NCBI GenBank assembly: GCA_024684515.1
Contig: JAIKWS010000103.1
Location: 1 to 44,761 of the forward strand
Length of the DNA stretch: 44,761 nt
Direction: 5' to 3'
Source: Prevotella sp.
GTDB taxonomy: Bacteria; Bacteroidota; Bacteroidia; Bacteroidales; Bacteroidaceae
Made by a program: the position numbers and the translations under genes. Below the pieces are notes generated by a model. That model saw only the letters and a program-made list of their open reading frames with translations. It was not told where the DNA came from and searched no databases. This document shows, piece by piece, positions 34,605 through 44,625 of the stretch. Within the stretch, counting starts at the first letter, position 1. Each line of letters starts with the position of its first letter.

Positions 34605-35432
34605 ATGGCAGTACGTAAATTAAAGCCCGTAACACCGGGCCAAAGGCACAAAATTATTGGCACGTTCGAGGATATTACTGCATCCGTGCCAGAAAAGTCT
34701 CTCGTTTACGGTAAGCGTTCTACCGGTGGTCGAAACAACACCGGTAAGATGACCGTTCGCTACATGGGCGGCGGCCACAAGAGGAAGTATCGTCTGATAG
34801 ACTTCAAGCGAGAGAAAGATGGTGTACCTGCTGTAGTAAAGACAATCGAGTACGATCCGAACCGTTCGGCACGTATCGCATTGCTTTTCTACGCAGATGG
34901 TGAAAAACGCTACATTATTGCTCCCAATGGGCTGCAGGTGGGCACCACACTGTTGTCAGGAGCCGAGGCAGCACCTGAGATTGGCAATGCACTCCCTCTG
35001 GCAAACATTCCCGTGGGTACGGTGATTCACAACATTGAACTCCGTCCTGGACAGGGTGCCCTGCTCGTTCGTTCGGCTGGTAATTTTGCACAGCTCACTT
35101 CTCGTGAAGGAGACTATTGCGTGATCAAGCTCCCCTCGGGAGAGACACGCAAGGTGCTCTCTGCTTGTAAGGCTACTGTAGGTGCAGTCGGCAATTCCGA
35201 CCACGCTCTGGAACAGTCTGGTAAGGCTGGCCGCTCGCGCTGGCTCGGCCGCCGTCCCCACAACCGTGGCGTCGTGATGAACCCGCATGATCACCCGATG
35301 GGTGGTGGTGAAGGCCGTCAGAGTGGTGGACACCCACGCTCACGTAACGGTCTGTACGCTAAGGGTCTGAAGACTCGTGCACCGAAGAAGCTTTCAAACA
35401 AGTATATCATTGAAAGAGCTAACAAGAAGTAA
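34605..35432 (+). CDS. rplB: Ribosomal protein L2
   Basis: 275 residues, full length. Conserved [20 protein letters not shown] near the N-terminus and [13 protein letters not shown] near the C-terminus, the segment with the conserved histidine close to the peptidyl-transferase centre. Confidence 0.98.
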   Translation: MAVRKLKPVTPGQRHKIIGTFEDITASVPEKSLVYGKRSTGGRNNTGKMTVRYMGGGHKRKYRLIDFKREKDGVPAVVKTIEYDPNRSARIALLFYADGEKRYIIAPNGLQVGTTLLSGAEAAPEIGNALPLANIPVGTVIHNIELRPGQGALLVRSAGNFAQLTSREGDYCVIKLPSGETRKVLSACKATVGAVGNSDHALEQSGKAGRSRWLGRRPHNRGVVMNPHDHPMGGGEGRQSGGHPRSRNGLYAKGLKTRAPKKLSNKYIIERANKK

Positions 35433-35454
35433 TCAAGAAAACAAGCGCTAAATT

Positions 35455-35721
35455 ATGAGTCGTTCATTAAAGAAAGGTCCGTACATCAACGTCTCTCTCG
35501 AGAAGAAAGTTCTCGCCATGAATGAGAGCGGTAAGAAAACAGTCGTGAAGACTTGGGCCAGGGCATCAATGATCTCACCAGACTTCGTGGGACACACTGT
35601 TGCAGTTCATAACGGTAACAAATTTATCCCTGTTTACATTACTGAAAACATGGTTGGACACAAGCTTGGTGAGTTCGCACCCACCCGTCGCTTCGGAGGT
35701 CACGCCGGAAATAAGAAGTAA
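35455..35721 (+). CDS. rpsS: Ribosomal protein S19
   Basis: 88 residues; [11 protein letters not shown] at the start and the C-terminal [14 protein letters not shown] are diagnostic. Lies 22 bp after rplB. The 46-bp gap to rplV is filled by a short A/T-rich direct repeat (GAAAATTGAAA type). Confidence 0.97.
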   Translation: MSRSLKKGPYINVSLEKKVLAMNESGKKTVVKTWARASMISPDFVGHTVAVHNGNKFIPVYITENMVGHKLGEFAPTRRFGGHAGNKK

Positions 35722-35767
35722 TTCCCAGGGAAATTGAAAATTGAAATCAGAAAATTGAAAATTAACA

Positions 35768-36175
35768 ATGGGAGCAAGAAAACATATTAAGGCTGAAGAG
35801 AGAAAAGCAGCTCTTAAGACACAGTATTTTGCAAAGCTGAAAGGCTGCCCTTCTTCACCACGCAAGATGCGCTATGTCGTAGACATGGTCCGCGGCATGG
35901 AGGTGAACCGCGCTCTTGGCGTGCTTCACTTCTCGAAGAAGGCTGCTGCTGCTGACGTGGAGAAACTTCTCCGCTCGGCCATTGCCAACTGGGAACAGAA
36001 GAATGATCGCAAGGCTGAGGCCGGCGAGCTGTTCATCACCCGAGTATTCGTTGACGAGGGTGCTACACTGAAACGAATGAGACCGGCACCTCAGGGACGT
36101 GGATACCGCATACGCAAGCGCTCTAACCACGTGACACTGTTTGTCGACGCTAAAACTAATGACGTAAAAGAATAA
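35768..36175 (+). CDS. rplV: Ribosomal protein L22
   Basis: 135 residues. The segments [21 protein letters not shown] and [20 protein letters not shown] identify it; the latter forms the tunnel hairpin and ends as expected for this phylum. Confidence 0.97.
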   Translation: MGARKHIKAEERKAALKTQYFAKLKGCPSSPRKMRYVVDMVRGMEVNRALGVLHFSKKAAAADVEKLLRSAIANWEQKNDRKAEAGELFITRVFVDEGATLKRMRPAPQGRGYRIRKRSNHVTLFVDAKTNDVKE

Positions 36176-36180
36176 TCAGA

Positions 36181-36915
36181 ATGGGACAGAAAGTAAATCC
36201 GATTAGCAACCGTCTGGGTATTGTCCGTGGTTGGGATTCAAATTGGTTTGGAGGCAAGGACTTCGGAGACAACTTGGTTGAGGATCAGAAAATCCGCAAG
36301 TATCTCAACGAGCGCCTGGCAAAGGCTAAGGTGTCGAAGATTGTCATCGAACGCACATTGAAGCTGGTCACCATCACCATCTGCACTGCTCGTCCGGGCA
36401 TCGTCATTGGTAAGAGTGGACAGGAAGTGGATAATCTGAAGGACGAGCTGAAGAAGCTCTTCGACAAGGAGATTCAGATTAATATCTATGAAGTGAAGCG
36501 TCCGGAACTCGACGCTACAATCGTTGCCTACGATATCGCTCGCCAGATCGAGGGCAAGATTGCTTATCGCCGTGCCATCAAGCAGGCTATTGCCAACACG
36601 ATGCGTGCTGGCGCAGAGGGTATCAAAGTCCAGATCTCTGGACGTCTGAATGGAGCTGAAATCGCTCGCAGCGAGATGCTGAAGGAAGGTCGTACGCCTT
36701 TACACACCTTCCGTGCTGACATCGATTTCTGCCAGGCAGAAGCCCTGACTAAAGTTGGACTACTGGGCATTAAGGTGTGGATTTGTCGCGGAGAAGTCTA
36801 CGGAAAAGTGGACCTGGCACCTAACTTCTCGCAGGAGAAGCAGGGACCACGCGGAAATGGTGGTAACAGAGACGGCCGTAAATTCCGTGGCGACAAGAAA
36901 AGAAATAACCGTTAA
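36181..36915 (+). CDS. rpsC: Ribosomal protein S3
   Basis: 244 residues. N-terminal [13 protein letters not shown], a type II KH domain with [13 protein letters not shown], and a C-terminal domain with [13 protein letters not shown] and [14 protein letters not shown]. The tail is Gly/Arg/Asn-rich and basic. Confidence 0.98.
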   Translation: MGQKVNPISNRLGIVRGWDSNWFGGKDFGDNLVEDQKIRKYLNERLAKAKVSKIVIERTLKLVTITICTARPGIVIGKSGQEVDNLKDELKKLFDKEIQINIYEVKRPELDATIVAYDIARQIEGKIAYRRAIKQAIANTMRAGAEGIKVQISGRLNGAEIARSEMLKEGRTPLHTFRADIDFCQAEALTKVGLLGIKVWICRGEVYGKVDLAPNFSQEKQGPRGNGGNRDGRKFRGDKKRNNR

Positions 36916-36932
36916 AAGAAAGAGAAGCTATC

Positions 36933-37361
36933 ATGTTACAGCCTAAGAGAGTAAGATATAGAAGACCCCAGGATGGACGTGGCAACAAAGGCAACGCCCA
37001 CAGGGGAACGACACTGGCTTTCGGATCATTTGGCATCAAGACCATGGATGCTATGTGGATTGACAGCCGGCAGATTGAGGCAGCACGTGTTGCCATCAAC
37101 CGTTATATGAATCGTGAAGGCCAGGTGTGGATCCGAATCTTCCCTGACAAACCCATCACTCGCAAGCCTGCTGACGTGCGAATGGGTAAAGGTAAGGGTG
37201 ATCCCGCCGGATGGGTGGCTCCTGTCACTCCAGGCCGTATCCTGTTTGAGGTCGAGGGCGTACCCTTCGATGTGGCTAAAGAGGCCTTGCGCCTTGGTGC
37301 ACAGAAGCTGCCCGTGAAGACTAAGTTTGTTGTAAGACGTGACTACGATAAAAATGCCTGA
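36933..37361 (+). CDS. rplP: Ribosomal protein L16
   Basis: 142 residues; [20 protein letters not shown] at the start, [20 protein letters not shown] in the middle. Ends 5 bp before rpmC. Confidence 0.98.
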   Translation: MLQPKRVRYRRPQDGRGNKGNAHRGTTLAFGSFGIKTMDAMWIDSRQIEAARVAINRYMNREGQVWIRIFPDKPITRKPADVRMGKGKGDPAGWVAPVTPGRILFEVEGVPFDVAKEALRLGAQKLPVKTKFVVRRDYDKNA

Positions 37362-37366
37362 TTAGT

Positions 37367-37561
37367 ATGAAGACGAAGGAAATTATGGAGCTCGAGACCA
37401 AAGACCTGGCCGAGCGTATCGAGGAGTCGGTTGCCAAGTACAACCAGATGAAGTTCAACCACAACGTCACCCCACTGGAGAACCCATCACTGATCAAGGC
37501 TGCACGTCGTGACATCGCACGCATGAAAACCGTGCTGCGCCAGAGAGAACTTAACAAATAA
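37367..37561 (+). CDS. rpmC: Ribosomal protein L29
   Basis: 64 residues; a helical hairpin beginning [20 protein letters not shown] and ending [17 protein letters not shown], typical of L29. 2 bp before the first possible start of rpsQ. Confidence 0.96.
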   Translation: MKTKEIMELETKDLAERIEESVAKYNQMKFNHNVTPLENPSLIKAARRDIARMKTVLRQRELNK

Positions 37562-37572
37562 CAATGGTCCAG

Positions 37573-37830
37573 ATGGAAACAAGAAATTTAAGAAAGACAA
37601 GACAGGGTGTCGTGATCAGCAACAAAATGGATAAAACCATTGTTATTGCCGCTAAGTTCAAGGAGAAGCACCCTATTTATGGTAAGTTCGTCCAGAAGAC
37701 GAAGAAGTACCATGCACATGACGAGAAGAATGAGTGCAATGTCGGTGACACCGTGCTCATTATGGAAACCCGCCCTCTGTCAAAGACAAAGCGCTGGAGA
37801 TTAGTACAAATCGTAGAAAAAGCTAAGTAA
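37573..37830 (+). CDS. rpsQ: Ribosomal protein S17
   Basis: 85 residues from [14 protein letters not shown], the start seen in homologues; an in-frame ATG three codons earlier (37564) is an alternative. The OB-fold segments [19 protein letters not shown] and [14 protein letters not shown] are clear. Confidence 0.96.
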   Translation: METRNLRKTRQGVVISNKMDKTIVIAAKFKEKHPIYGKFVQKTKKYHAHDEKNECNVGDTVLIMETRPLSKTKRWRLVQIVEKAK

Positions 37831-37832
37831 TT

Positions 37833-38198
37833 ATGATACAGACAGAATCAAGACTTACAGTAGCTGATAACAGCGGTGCTCGCGAGGCTCTTTGCATTCG
37901 TGTGCTGGGTGGCACCCGCCGCCGTTATGCCAGTGTTGGCGACGTCATTGTCGTTGCCATCAAAAACGCCATTCCTACGAGCGACGTGAAAAAAGGTACA
38001 GTGTCGAAGGCTCTGATTGTTCGCACCAAGAAAGAGATCCGCCGTGCTGATGGCTCGTACATCCGCTTTGACGACAATGCTTGCGTGCTCCTGAACAATG
38101 CTGGCGAACTGCGTGGAAGCCGTATCTTCGGCCCCGTGGCTCGTGAGTTGCGTGCAGTAAACATGAAGGTCGTTTCTTTGGCACCTGAGGTTCTTTAA
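37833..38198 (+). CDS. rplN: Ribosomal protein L14
   Basis: 121 residues; [20 protein letters not shown] and [12 protein letters not shown] are the family signatures. Starts 2 bp after rpsQ. Confidence 0.98.
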   Translation: MIQTESRLTVADNSGAREALCIRVLGGTRRRYASVGDVIVVAIKNAIPTSDVKKGTVSKALIVRTKKEIRRADGSYIRFDDNACVLLNNAGELRGSRIFGPVARELRAVNMKVVSLAPEVL

Positions 38199-38219
38199 CA
38201 TTTAAAGTAATAAGAAGTA

Positions 38220-38537
38220 ATGAGCAAGTTACATATCAAGAAAAACGACACAGTTATTGTTCTGGCCGGAGAGGACAAGGGCAAGACTGGAAAGGTGCTG
38301 AAGGTCTTGGTAAAGGAGCAGAAGGCTATCGTTGAAGGCATCAATGTCGTCACGAAGAGCACGAAGCCCAGTGCCAAGAATCCTCAGGGTGGCTTTGAGA
38401 AAATCGAGGCTCCCATCCATATCTCTAATATAAGTTTGATTGACCCGAAGAGCGGTAAGCCTACCCGTGTTTCTATCAAGCACGACGGCAAGAACGTTAT
38501 TCGTGTGGCTAAAAAGTCTGGGGAGGAGATAAAGTAA
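38220..38537 (+). CDS. rplX: Ribosomal protein L24
   Basis: 105 residues with an N-terminal KOW motif ([20 protein letters not shown]). The stop codon overlaps the ATG of rplE by one base (TAATG), suggesting translational coupling. Confidence 0.97.
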   Translation: MSKLHIKKNDTVIVLAGEDKGKTGKVLKVLVKEQKAIVEGINVVTKSTKPSAKNPQGGFEKIEAPIHISNISLIDPKSGKPTRVSIKHDGKNVIRVAKKSGEEIK

Positions 38538-39091
38538 TGAATACAGCACAACTTAAGAAGACCTATGCCGAGCAGATAGCACCGGCACTGAAGAAGCAGT
38601 TCAACTACACTTCTGCCATGCAGATACCCGTTCTGAAGAAGATTGTGGTCAATCAGGGACTGGGCGATGCCACGCAGGATAAGAAAATCATCGAAGTGGC
38701 CATCAACGAGATTACGGCTATCTGCGGCCAGAAGGCTGTTGCTACCTATTCGAAGAAGGATATCGCCAACTTCAAGTTGCGTAAGAAGATGCCTATCGGC
38801 GTGATGGTGACACTGCGTCGCGAGCGCATGTACGAATTCCTTGAGAAACTCGTTCGTATCGCACTGCCCCGTATCCGTGACTTCAAGGGTATTGAGAGCA
38901 AGTTTGACGGACGTGGAAACTATACACTCGGTATTCAGGAGCAGATCATCTTCCCTGAGATCAATATCGACGCTGTCGATCGTATTCAGGGTATGAACAT
39001 CACCTTCGTTACAACGGCCAAGACCGACGAGGAAGGCTTTGCCCTGCTCAAGGCATTCGGCCTCCCTTTCAAGAACGCTAAAAACGACTAA
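38537..39091 (+). CDS. rplE: Ribosomal protein L5
   Basis: 184 residues; [20 protein letters not shown] near residue 30, [15 protein letters not shown] and the C-terminal [20 protein letters not shown]. Binds 5S rRNA. Confidence 0.98.
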   Translation: MNTAQLKKTYAEQIAPALKKQFNYTSAMQIPVLKKIVVNQGLGDATQDKKIIEVAINEITAICGQKAVATYSKKDIANFKLRKKMPIGVMVTLRRERMYEFLEKLVRIALPRIRDFKGIESKFDGRGNYTLGIQEQIIFPEINIDAVDRIQGMNITFVTTAKTDEEGFALLKAFGLPFKNAKND

Positions 39092-39096
39092 GAAAT

Positions 39097-39414
39097 ATGG
39101 CAAAAGAATCAATGAAGGCCCGTGAGGTCAAGCGCGCTAAGATGTGTGCCCGCTATGCTGAGAAGCGTGCGGCACTGAAGAAAATCATTGCAACTGCTGA
39201 CGTGAGCACGGAAGAGGGCGCTATGGCTGCCTATGAGGCTGCTCGCAAGCTGCAGAGCATTCCGCGCAACGCCAATCCTATCCGTCTGCACAACCGCTGC
39301 AAGATCACTGGACGTCCCAAGGGATATATGCGCCAGTTCGGTCTGTCGCGTATCCAGTTCCGCGAGATGGCTTCTAATGGTCTGATTCCTGGCGTGAAGA
39401 AGGCCAGCTGGTAA
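39097..39414 (+). CDS. rpsN: Ribosomal protein S14, zinc-free type
   Basis: 105 residues: [20 protein letters not shown] at the start and [20 protein letters not shown] near the end. There is no CxxC pair, so it is the zinc-independent form. A few residues in the middle ([19 protein letters not shown]) make it slightly longer than I expect for the family in this phylum. Confidence 0.96.
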   Translation: MAKESMKAREVKRAKMCARYAEKRAALKKIIATADVSTEEGAMAAYEAARKLQSIPRNANPIRLHNRCKITGRPKGYMRQFGLSRIQFREMASNGLIPGVKKASW

Positions 39415-39474
39415 GGGAAAAGTAATACTTTTAATATTGTCGGGGGAGTCCCGATTAATTAAACAATCATTTTT

Positions 39475-39870
39475 ATGACAGATCCAATAGCAGATTTTCT
39501 GACGAGGTTGAGAAACGCCATCATGGCTCATCACCGTGTGGTTGAAGTTCCAGCTTCAAACTTGAAGAAGGAAATTACCAAGATCCTCTTCGAGAAGGGT
39601 TACATCCTGAACTACAAGTTCATCGAGGATGGTCCTCAGGGCACTATCAAGGTGGCTCTGAAATACGACCCTGTAACAAAGGAGAATGCCATCAAGTATT
39701 TGAAGCGCGTCTCCACACCAGGTCTTCGCCAGTACACTGGCTACAAAGACATGCCGAGAGTAATTAATGGACTGGGTATTGCTATCTTATCCACGTCCAA
39801 AGGTGTAATGACAGACAAAGAGGCCTCACAGCAGAAGATTGGTGGCGAGGTACTTTGCTACGTCTATTAA
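39475..39870 (+). CDS. rpsH: Ribosomal protein S8
   Basis: 131 residues; starts TDPIADFLTRLRNAIMAHH, ends GIAILSTSKGVMTDKEA...GGEVLCYVY. In other bacteria S8 controls the spc genes by binding mRNA. The 60-bp gap before it contains GGGGGAGTCCC, a short imperfect inverted repeat. Confidence 0.98.
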   Translation: MTDPIADFLTRLRNAIMAHHRVVEVPASNLKKEITKILFEKGYILNYKFIEDGPQGTIKVALKYDPVTKENAIKYLKRVSTPGLRQYTGYKDMPRVINGLGIAILSTSKGVMTDKEASQQKIGGEVLCYVY

Positions 39871-39885
39871 TTGGGAGATTGAAAT

Positions 39886-40455
39886 ATGTCAAGAATAGGA
39901 AAATTGCCAATTAGTATTCCTGCCGGCGTCACTGTCGCCCAGGATAAGGACGGTGTCGTTACGGTGAAAGGCCCCAAGGGCGAACTTTCTCAGAAAGTAG
40001 ACAAGTCAATCAATGTTAAGATCGAGGATGGTCACGTGTCGTTTGAGATCAATGAGAACAGTCCTGTAAATCTGAAGCAGAAGCAGGCTTTCCACGGTTT
40101 GTATCGCGCTTTGGTACACAACATGGTGGTAGGTGTTAGCGAAGGCTATAAGAAGGAACTGGAACTCGTTGGCGTGGGCTATCGCGTGTCCAATCAGGGT
40201 AACCTCATCGAGTTCGCTCTGGGTTATACTCATCCTATCTTCATTCAGCTTCCACAAGAGGTGAAGGTGGAGACAAAGTCGGAGCGTAACCAGAACCCCC
40301 AGCTCATCCTTGAGAGTGCCGACAAGCAGCTGCTCGGTCTTATTTGCGCTAAAATTCGTTCTTTCCGCAAGCCTGAGCCTTATAAAGGAAAGGGTATCTT
40401 GTTTAAGGGTGAAGTTATCCGCCGTAAGTCGGGTAAGTCAGCTTCAGCTAAGTAA
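39886..40455 (+). CDS. rplF: Ribosomal protein L6
   Basis: 189 residues; MSRIGKLPISIPAGVTV at the start, the duplicated domain with GYRVSNQGNLIEFALGYTHP, and the end KPEPYKGKGILFKGEVIRRK. Confidence 0.98.
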   Translation: MSRIGKLPISIPAGVTVAQDKDGVVTVKGPKGELSQKVDKSINVKIEDGHVSFEINENSPVNLKQKQAFHGLYRALVHNMVVGVSEGYKKELELVGVGYRVSNQGNLIEFALGYTHPIFIQLPQEVKVETKSERNQNPQLILESADKQLLGLICAKIRSFRKPEPYKGKGILFKGEVIRRKSGKSASAK

Positions 40456-40474
40456 CTTTAAATGATTTACGATT

Positions 40475-40819
40475 ATGACGACAAAGAAAGTAGAAAGACG
40501 AATTAAGATTAAATACAGAATTCGCAAGAACGTATTTGGAACTGCAGAGCGTCCACGTATGAGTGTGTTCCGCTCAAACAAGCAGATTTATGTCCAAGTA
40601 ATAAATGACCTCGAAGGCAAGACTCTTCTTGCTGCCTCGTCGCTTGGCCTGGAGGCCATGCCCAAGATTCAGCAGGCAGAGAAGGTAGGCGAACTCATTG
40701 CAGCAAAGGCCCTGGAGGCTGGTGTGAAGTCAGTGGTATTCGACCGCAATGGTTATCTGTATCACGGACGTGTGAAGTCGCTCGCTGATGCAGCTCGTAA
40801 AGGTGGACTTAATTTCTAA
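40475..40819 (+). CDS. rplR: Ribosomal protein L18
   Basis: 114 residues; basic N-terminus ([20 protein letters not shown]), [19 protein letters not shown] and the end [20 protein letters not shown]. 5S rRNA-binding. Confidence 0.97.
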   Translation: MTTKKVERRIKIKYRIRKNVFGTAERPRMSVFRSNKQIYVQVINDLEGKTLLAASSLGLEAMPKIQQAEKVGELIAAKALEAGVKSVVFDRNGYLYHGRVKSLADAARKGGLNF

Positions 40820-40825
40820 ACGATT

Positions 40826-41338
40826 ATGGCAATGAACAGAGTTAAAGTAAATAGTGACGTAGAACTGAAAGACAGACTGGTTGCCATCAACCGTGTGACT
40901 AAAGTTACCAAGGGTGGTCGTACTTTTACGTTTGCAGCAATCGTCGTGGTGGGTGATGGCAATGGCATCATCGGCTGGGGACTTGGAAAGGCAGGCGAAG
41001 TACAGGCTGCTATCGCTAAAGGCGTAGAGTCTGCAAAGAAGAACCTTGTAAAGGTGCCTGTGTTGAAAGGCACCATCCCCCACGAGATGGAGGCACGCTT
41101 TGGCGGTGCACAGGTATTCCTGAAGCCCGCTGCTGCTGGTACTGGCCTTGTGGCTGGTGGCGCTATGCGCGCTGTGCTCGAGAGTGCAGGTGTCAAGGAT
41201 GTGCTGGCAAAGTCGAAGGGCTCTTCTAACCCTCACAACCTGGTGAAGGCTACCATCGAGGCACTCAGCAGCATGCGCGATGCCTATATGGTTGCTGGAA
41301 CACGTGGTGTCAGTATGGAAAAAGTATTTAGAGGATAA
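40826..41338 (+). CDS. rpsE: Ribosomal protein S5
   Basis: 170 residues; [20 protein letters not shown] in the RNA-binding domain and the C-terminal S5 domain with [20 protein letters not shown]. 15 bp before rpmD. Confidence 0.98.
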   Translation: MAMNRVKVNSDVELKDRLVAINRVTKVTKGGRTFTFAAIVVVGDGNGIIGWGLGKAGEVQAAIAKGVESAKKNLVKVPVLKGTIPHEMEARFGGAQVFLKPAAAGTGLVAGGAMRAVLESAGVKDVLAKSKGSSNPHNLVKATIEALSSMRDAYMVAGTRGVSMEKVFRG

Positions 41339-41353
41339 TAGGAGGTAATAACA

Positions 41354-41530
41354 ATGGCAACAATTAAGATTAAGCAGATTAAGAGTAAGATCGGTTATCC
41401 CGTTGACCAGAAGCGAACCCTCGAAGCCCTCGGCCTTCACAAAATTGATCAGGTCGTGGAGAAGGAAGATTGTCCCGCTATCCGTGGTATGATCCGCAAG
41501 GTTCATCATCTGGTAAACGTTATCGACTAA
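41354..41530 (+). CDS. rpmD: Ribosomal protein L30
   Basis: 58 residues, short but complete: starts [20 protein letters not shown], with [15 protein letters not shown] and ends [14 protein letters not shown] lies 13 bp upstream, one of the few Shine-Dalgarno-like sequences in the window. Between rpsE and rplO as in other bacteria. Confidence 0.97.
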   Translation: MATIKIKQIKSKIGYPVDQKRTLEALGLHKIDQVVEKEDCPAIRGMIRKVHHLVNVID

Positions 41531-41560
41531 ACAGTAATAACATTAAAACGAAAACGAGTT

Positions 41561-42007
41561 ATGAAACTAAGTAATTTGAAACCTGCAGAGGGCTCTACAC
41601 ATTCACGTCGCAGGATAGGTCGCGGTTCCGGTTCGGGACTGGGTGGCACATCTACCCGTGGTCATAAGGGTGCCAAGGCTCGCTCTGGTTATAAGAAAAA
41701 GATTGGCTTTGAGGGCGGTCAGATGCCTCTGCAGCGTCGTCTGCCAAAGTCTGGTTTCAAGAATATCAACCACAAAGAGTATTTTGCTGTCAATTTGTCA
41801 ACGCTTCAGAAACTTGCAGAGTCTAAGGGCTATGCAAAGATTGGCATAGAAGAACTGAAGGCTGCTGGTTTGACCAATGGCAAAGAGCAGGTCAAGATTC
41901 TGGCTAACGGAGAGTTGAAGGCAAAAGTTGACGTAGTGGCCAATGCTTTCTCTAAGAAGGCAGAGGAGGCTATTAAAGCAGCTGGTGGTAACGCAACAAT
42001 AATCTAA
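41561..42007 (+). CDS. rplO: Ribosomal protein L15
   Basis: 148 residues; the Gly/Arg-rich N-terminus RRIGRGSGSGLGGTSTRGHK and FEGGQMPLQRRLPKSGFKN are diagnostic. 10 bp before secY. Confidence 0.98.
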   Translation: MKLSNLKPAEGSTHSRRRIGRGSGSGLGGTSTRGHKGAKARSGYKKKIGFEGGQMPLQRRLPKSGFKNINHKEYFAVNLSTLQKLAESKGYAKIGIEELKAAGLTNGKEQVKILANGELKAKVDVVANAFSKKAEEAIKAAGGNATII

Positions 42008-42017
42008 CTCTAAGAAG

Positions 42018-43361
42018 ATGAAGAAGTTTATAGACACCCTAAAGAACATTTGGAAGATTGAGGATTTGCGCCAACGTATCCTCATCACAATCCTGTTTGT
42101 GGCTATCTACCGTTTTGGTTCAAAAGTATTGCTACCTGGTATTAGCTATAACCAGTTGGATGACCTACGTAAGCAGACAGCAAACGGACTGATGTCACTT
42201 CTCGACATGTTCTCGGGTGGTGCATTTTCCAATGCCTCTATCTTTGCATTGGGAATCATGCCTTACATCTCAGCTTCTATCGTCATGCAGCTCCTCGCCG
42301 TTGCCGTACCTTATTTCCAGAAGATGCAGCGTGAGGGTGAGAGTGGACGCAAAAAGATTAGCATGTATACTCGGTACCTGACAGTGGGTATCCTGTTGTT
42401 CCAGGCACCGAGCTATCTAGTGAATCTTAAGATGCAGATTGGCGCTGCTTTCGATCCAGGAGTGAAATGGGGAATGTATCTTATTATAGCCTCTGTCATA
42501 CTTGCTGCTGGCAGTATGTTTATCCTCTGGTTGGGAGAGCGTATCACGGACAAGGGAATTGGCAATGGTGTGTCGCTGATCATTATGATTGGTATTATTG
42601 CACGTCTGCCTGAGGCCTTTGCACAGGAAGTAGGTTCACGTTTCGCAGCTGCTACTGGTGGTGGTCTGGTGATGTTCCTCATCGAGATTATTATCCTTTA
42701 TGCTGTGGTATGTGCTGCTATAGTGCTTGTGCAGGGTGTTCGCAAGATTCCTGTACAGTATGCAAAGCGAGTCGTCGGCAACAAACAGTATGGTGGTGCC
42801 CGTCAGTACATTCCTTTGAAGCTTTTTGCCGCTAATGTGATGCCAATCATCTTTGCTCAGGCACTGATGTTCATCCCGCTTGCCCTGGTTCGCTATTCTG
42901 ATCCTCAGAATGCAAGCTGGTTCATGCGTTCGATGATGGATCACCACAGCTGGCTGTACAATGTGATCTTTGCACTGCTGATTATTGCATTTACTTATTT
43001 CTACACGGCTATCACTCTGAATCCTACTCAGATGGCCGAGGATATGAAGCGTAATAATGGCTTTATTCCTGGTGTGAAGCCCGGTAAGGATACTGCCGAC
43101 TATATCGACACGATTATGTCGCGTATAACATTGCCAGGTTCTCTGTTCATCGCGTTTATTGCCATCATGCCGGCTTTCGCAAGCCTGCTGGATGTGCAGG
43201 ATGAGTTCTCGCAGTTCTTCGGTGGTACGTCGTTGCTGATTCTTGTCGGTGTGGTGCTTGATACGCTACAGCAGATTGAGAGTCACCTGCTGATGCGTCA
43301 TTATGACGGATTGCTTAATTCAGGACGTGTTCGTGGCCGTGGTGGAGTAACTGCTTACTAA
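42018..43361 (+). CDS. secY: Protein translocase subunit SecY
   Basis: Channel of the Sec translocon, inner membrane, 447 residues with ten hydrophobic helices. The start resembles ...TLKNIWKIEDLRQRILIT. The plug region FSGGAFSNASIFALGIMPYI and the cytosolic loop GLMSLLDMFSG...RKKISMYTRYLT are typical, as are MAEDMKRNNGFIPGVKPGK and the end LNSGRVRGRGG. Follows rplO as in the spc operon. Confidence 0.98.
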   Translation: MKKFIDTLKNIWKIEDLRQRILITILFVAIYRFGSKVLLPGISYNQLDDLRKQTANGLMSLLDMFSGGAFSNASIFALGIMPYISASIVMQLLAVAVPYFQKMQREGESGRKKISMYTRYLTVGILLFQAPSYLVNLKMQIGAAFDPGVKWGMYLIIASVILAAGSMFILWLGERITDKGIGNGVSLIIMIGIIARLPEAFAQEVGSRFAAATGGGLVMFLIEIIILYAVVCAAIVLVQGVRKIPVQYAKRVVGNKQYGGARQYIPLKLFAANVMPIIFAQALMFIPLALVRYSDPQNASWFMRSMMDHHSWLYNVIFALLIIAFTYFYTAITLNPTQMAEDMKRNNGFIPGVKPGKDTADYIDTIMSRITLPGSLFIAFIAIMPAFASLLDVQDEFSQFFGGTSLLILVGVVLDTLQQIESHLLMRHYDGLLNSGRVRGRGGVTAY

Positions 43362-43366
43362 GGTTG

Positions 43367-44158
43367 ATGAAGATATTTCTGAAGACTGAAGATGAAATTG
43401 AGCTAATGCGCCAAGCGAACCAACTAGTTGGTAAAACGCTTGGCGAATTGGCGAAACATATCAAGCCTGGGGTGACAACCCTAACGTTGGACAAAATTGC
43501 TGATGAGTTCATTCGTGACCATGGAGCAGTTCCTACGTTTAAGGGCTTTCCCAATCCCTATGGCGGACCATTCCCGGCTAGTATTTGTACTTCGGTGAAT
43601 GATGTCGTTGTCCATGGGGTGCCAGGAGAAGAGGTGCTGAAAGATGGAGATATAATCTCTGTTGATTGTGGTACGCTGCTGAATGGTTTCAATGGTGATT
43701 CATGCTACACATTCTGTGTGGGTGAGGTGTCTGAGGAAGTAAAGACGCTACTCAGGATTACCAAGGAGTCGCTATATAAAGGTATAGAACAGGCAGTGGC
43801 AGGCAGACATCTCGGCGACATCAGCTACGCTGTGCAGAGCTATTGTGAGCGTGCTGGTTATGGTGTAGTACGTGAACTGACAGGTCATGGTATTGGCCGT
43901 GAGATGCATGAAGATCCGCAGGTGCCCAACTATGGGCGACGTGGCAATGGAGTGATGCTGAAGGCCAATATGTGTATCGCTATAGAACCCATGATAACTA
44001 TGGGCAAGCGGGATATCTACCTGAAGCCTGACCGCTGGTCTGTATGTACTTGTGATGGCAAACCAGCTGCTCATTTCGAGCATACGATAGCCATTCGTCG
44101 AGGAGAGGCAGAAATTTTATCAACGTTTGAGGAAATAGAAAATAACATCAAAGAGTAA
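43367..44158 (+). CDS. map: Methionine aminopeptidase, type I
   Basis: Removes the initiator methionine from new proteins. 263 residues. The five metal ligands are visible as D100 (ISVDCG), D111 (FNGDSCYTF), H174 (GHGIGREMHEDPQ), E207 (AIEPMIT) and E239 (HFEHTIAI); H83 (VVHGVPG) is the substrate-contacting histidine. The start at 43367 (ATG) is preferred to the TTG immediately before it. 5 bp after secY. Confidence 0.97.
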   Translation: MKIFLKTEDEIELMRQANQLVGKTLGELAKHIKPGVTTLTLDKIADEFIRDHGAVPTFKGFPNPYGGPFPASICTSVNDVVVHGVPGEEVLKDGDIISVDCGTLLNGFNGDSCYTFCVGEVSEEVKTLLRITKESLYKGIEQAVAGRHLGDISYAVQSYCERAGYGVVRELTGHGIGREMHEDPQVPNYGRRGNGVMLKANMCIAIEPMITMGKRDIYLKPDRWSVCTCDGKPAAHFEHTIAIRRGEAEILSTFEEIENNIKE

Positions 44159-44161
44159 AGC

Positions 44162-44380
44162 ATGGCAAAACAATCCGCTATTGAGCAGGATGGAACAATC
44201 ATCGAGAGTCTCTCGAATGCGATGTTCCGAGTAGAACTGGAAAACGGAGTCCAGATTATTGCGCATATCTCCGGAAAGATGCGAATGCACTATATACGCA
44301 TTCTGCCAGGAGATAAGGTCAAGGTAGAGATGAGTCCCTACGATCTGACGAAAGGAAGAATTGTTTTTCGATACAAATAA
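44162..44380 (+). CDS. infA: Translation initiation factor IF-1
   Basis: 72 residues, single S1/OB domain: [40 protein letters not shown] and [18 protein letters not shown]. 3 bp after map. Confidence 0.98.
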   Translation: MAKQSAIEQDGTIIESLSNAMFRVELENGVQIIAHISGKMRMHYIRILPGDKVKVEMSPYDLTKGRIVFRYK

Positions 44381-44394
44381 ACAACAGAAAAGAC

Positions 44395-44511
44395 ATGAAG
44401 ACAAGAGCATCACTGAAGAAGCGTACTCCAGACTGCAAGATTGTACGTCGTAAGGGTCGCCTGTTCGTAATTAACAAAAAGAACCCCAAGTACAAGATGC
44501 GTCAGGGTTAA
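44395..44511 (+). CDS. rpmJ: Ribosomal protein L36
   Basis: 38 residues: [20 protein letters not shown] then [18 protein letters not shown]. Only one of the four zinc-binding cysteines of the classical form (C14) is present, so it is the zinc-free form. Between infA and rpsM as usual. Confidence 0.96.
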   Translation: MKTRASLKKRTPDCKIVRRKGRLFVINKKNPKYKMRQG

Positions 44512-44558
44512 ATTGTTAAATAAACATAACAAAGGAAGGGAATATCAGTTTATTTCCT

Positions 44559-44566
44559 TACCTTTG
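44559..44566 (+). promoter_or_regulatory. -7 element of a promoter before rpsM
   Basis: TACCTTTG in the 114-bp gap between rpmJ and rpsM; -33 TTTG is not clear. It would start a second transcript (rpsM and the alpha operon), with a roughly 55-nt leader containing GCTTTTTAGC. Confidence 0.6.
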
Positions 44567-44625
44567 CATGCTTTTTAGCAATTTCAAGAGTTTAAACTTT
44601 TTATTTTTATCATTTTTACAAACAA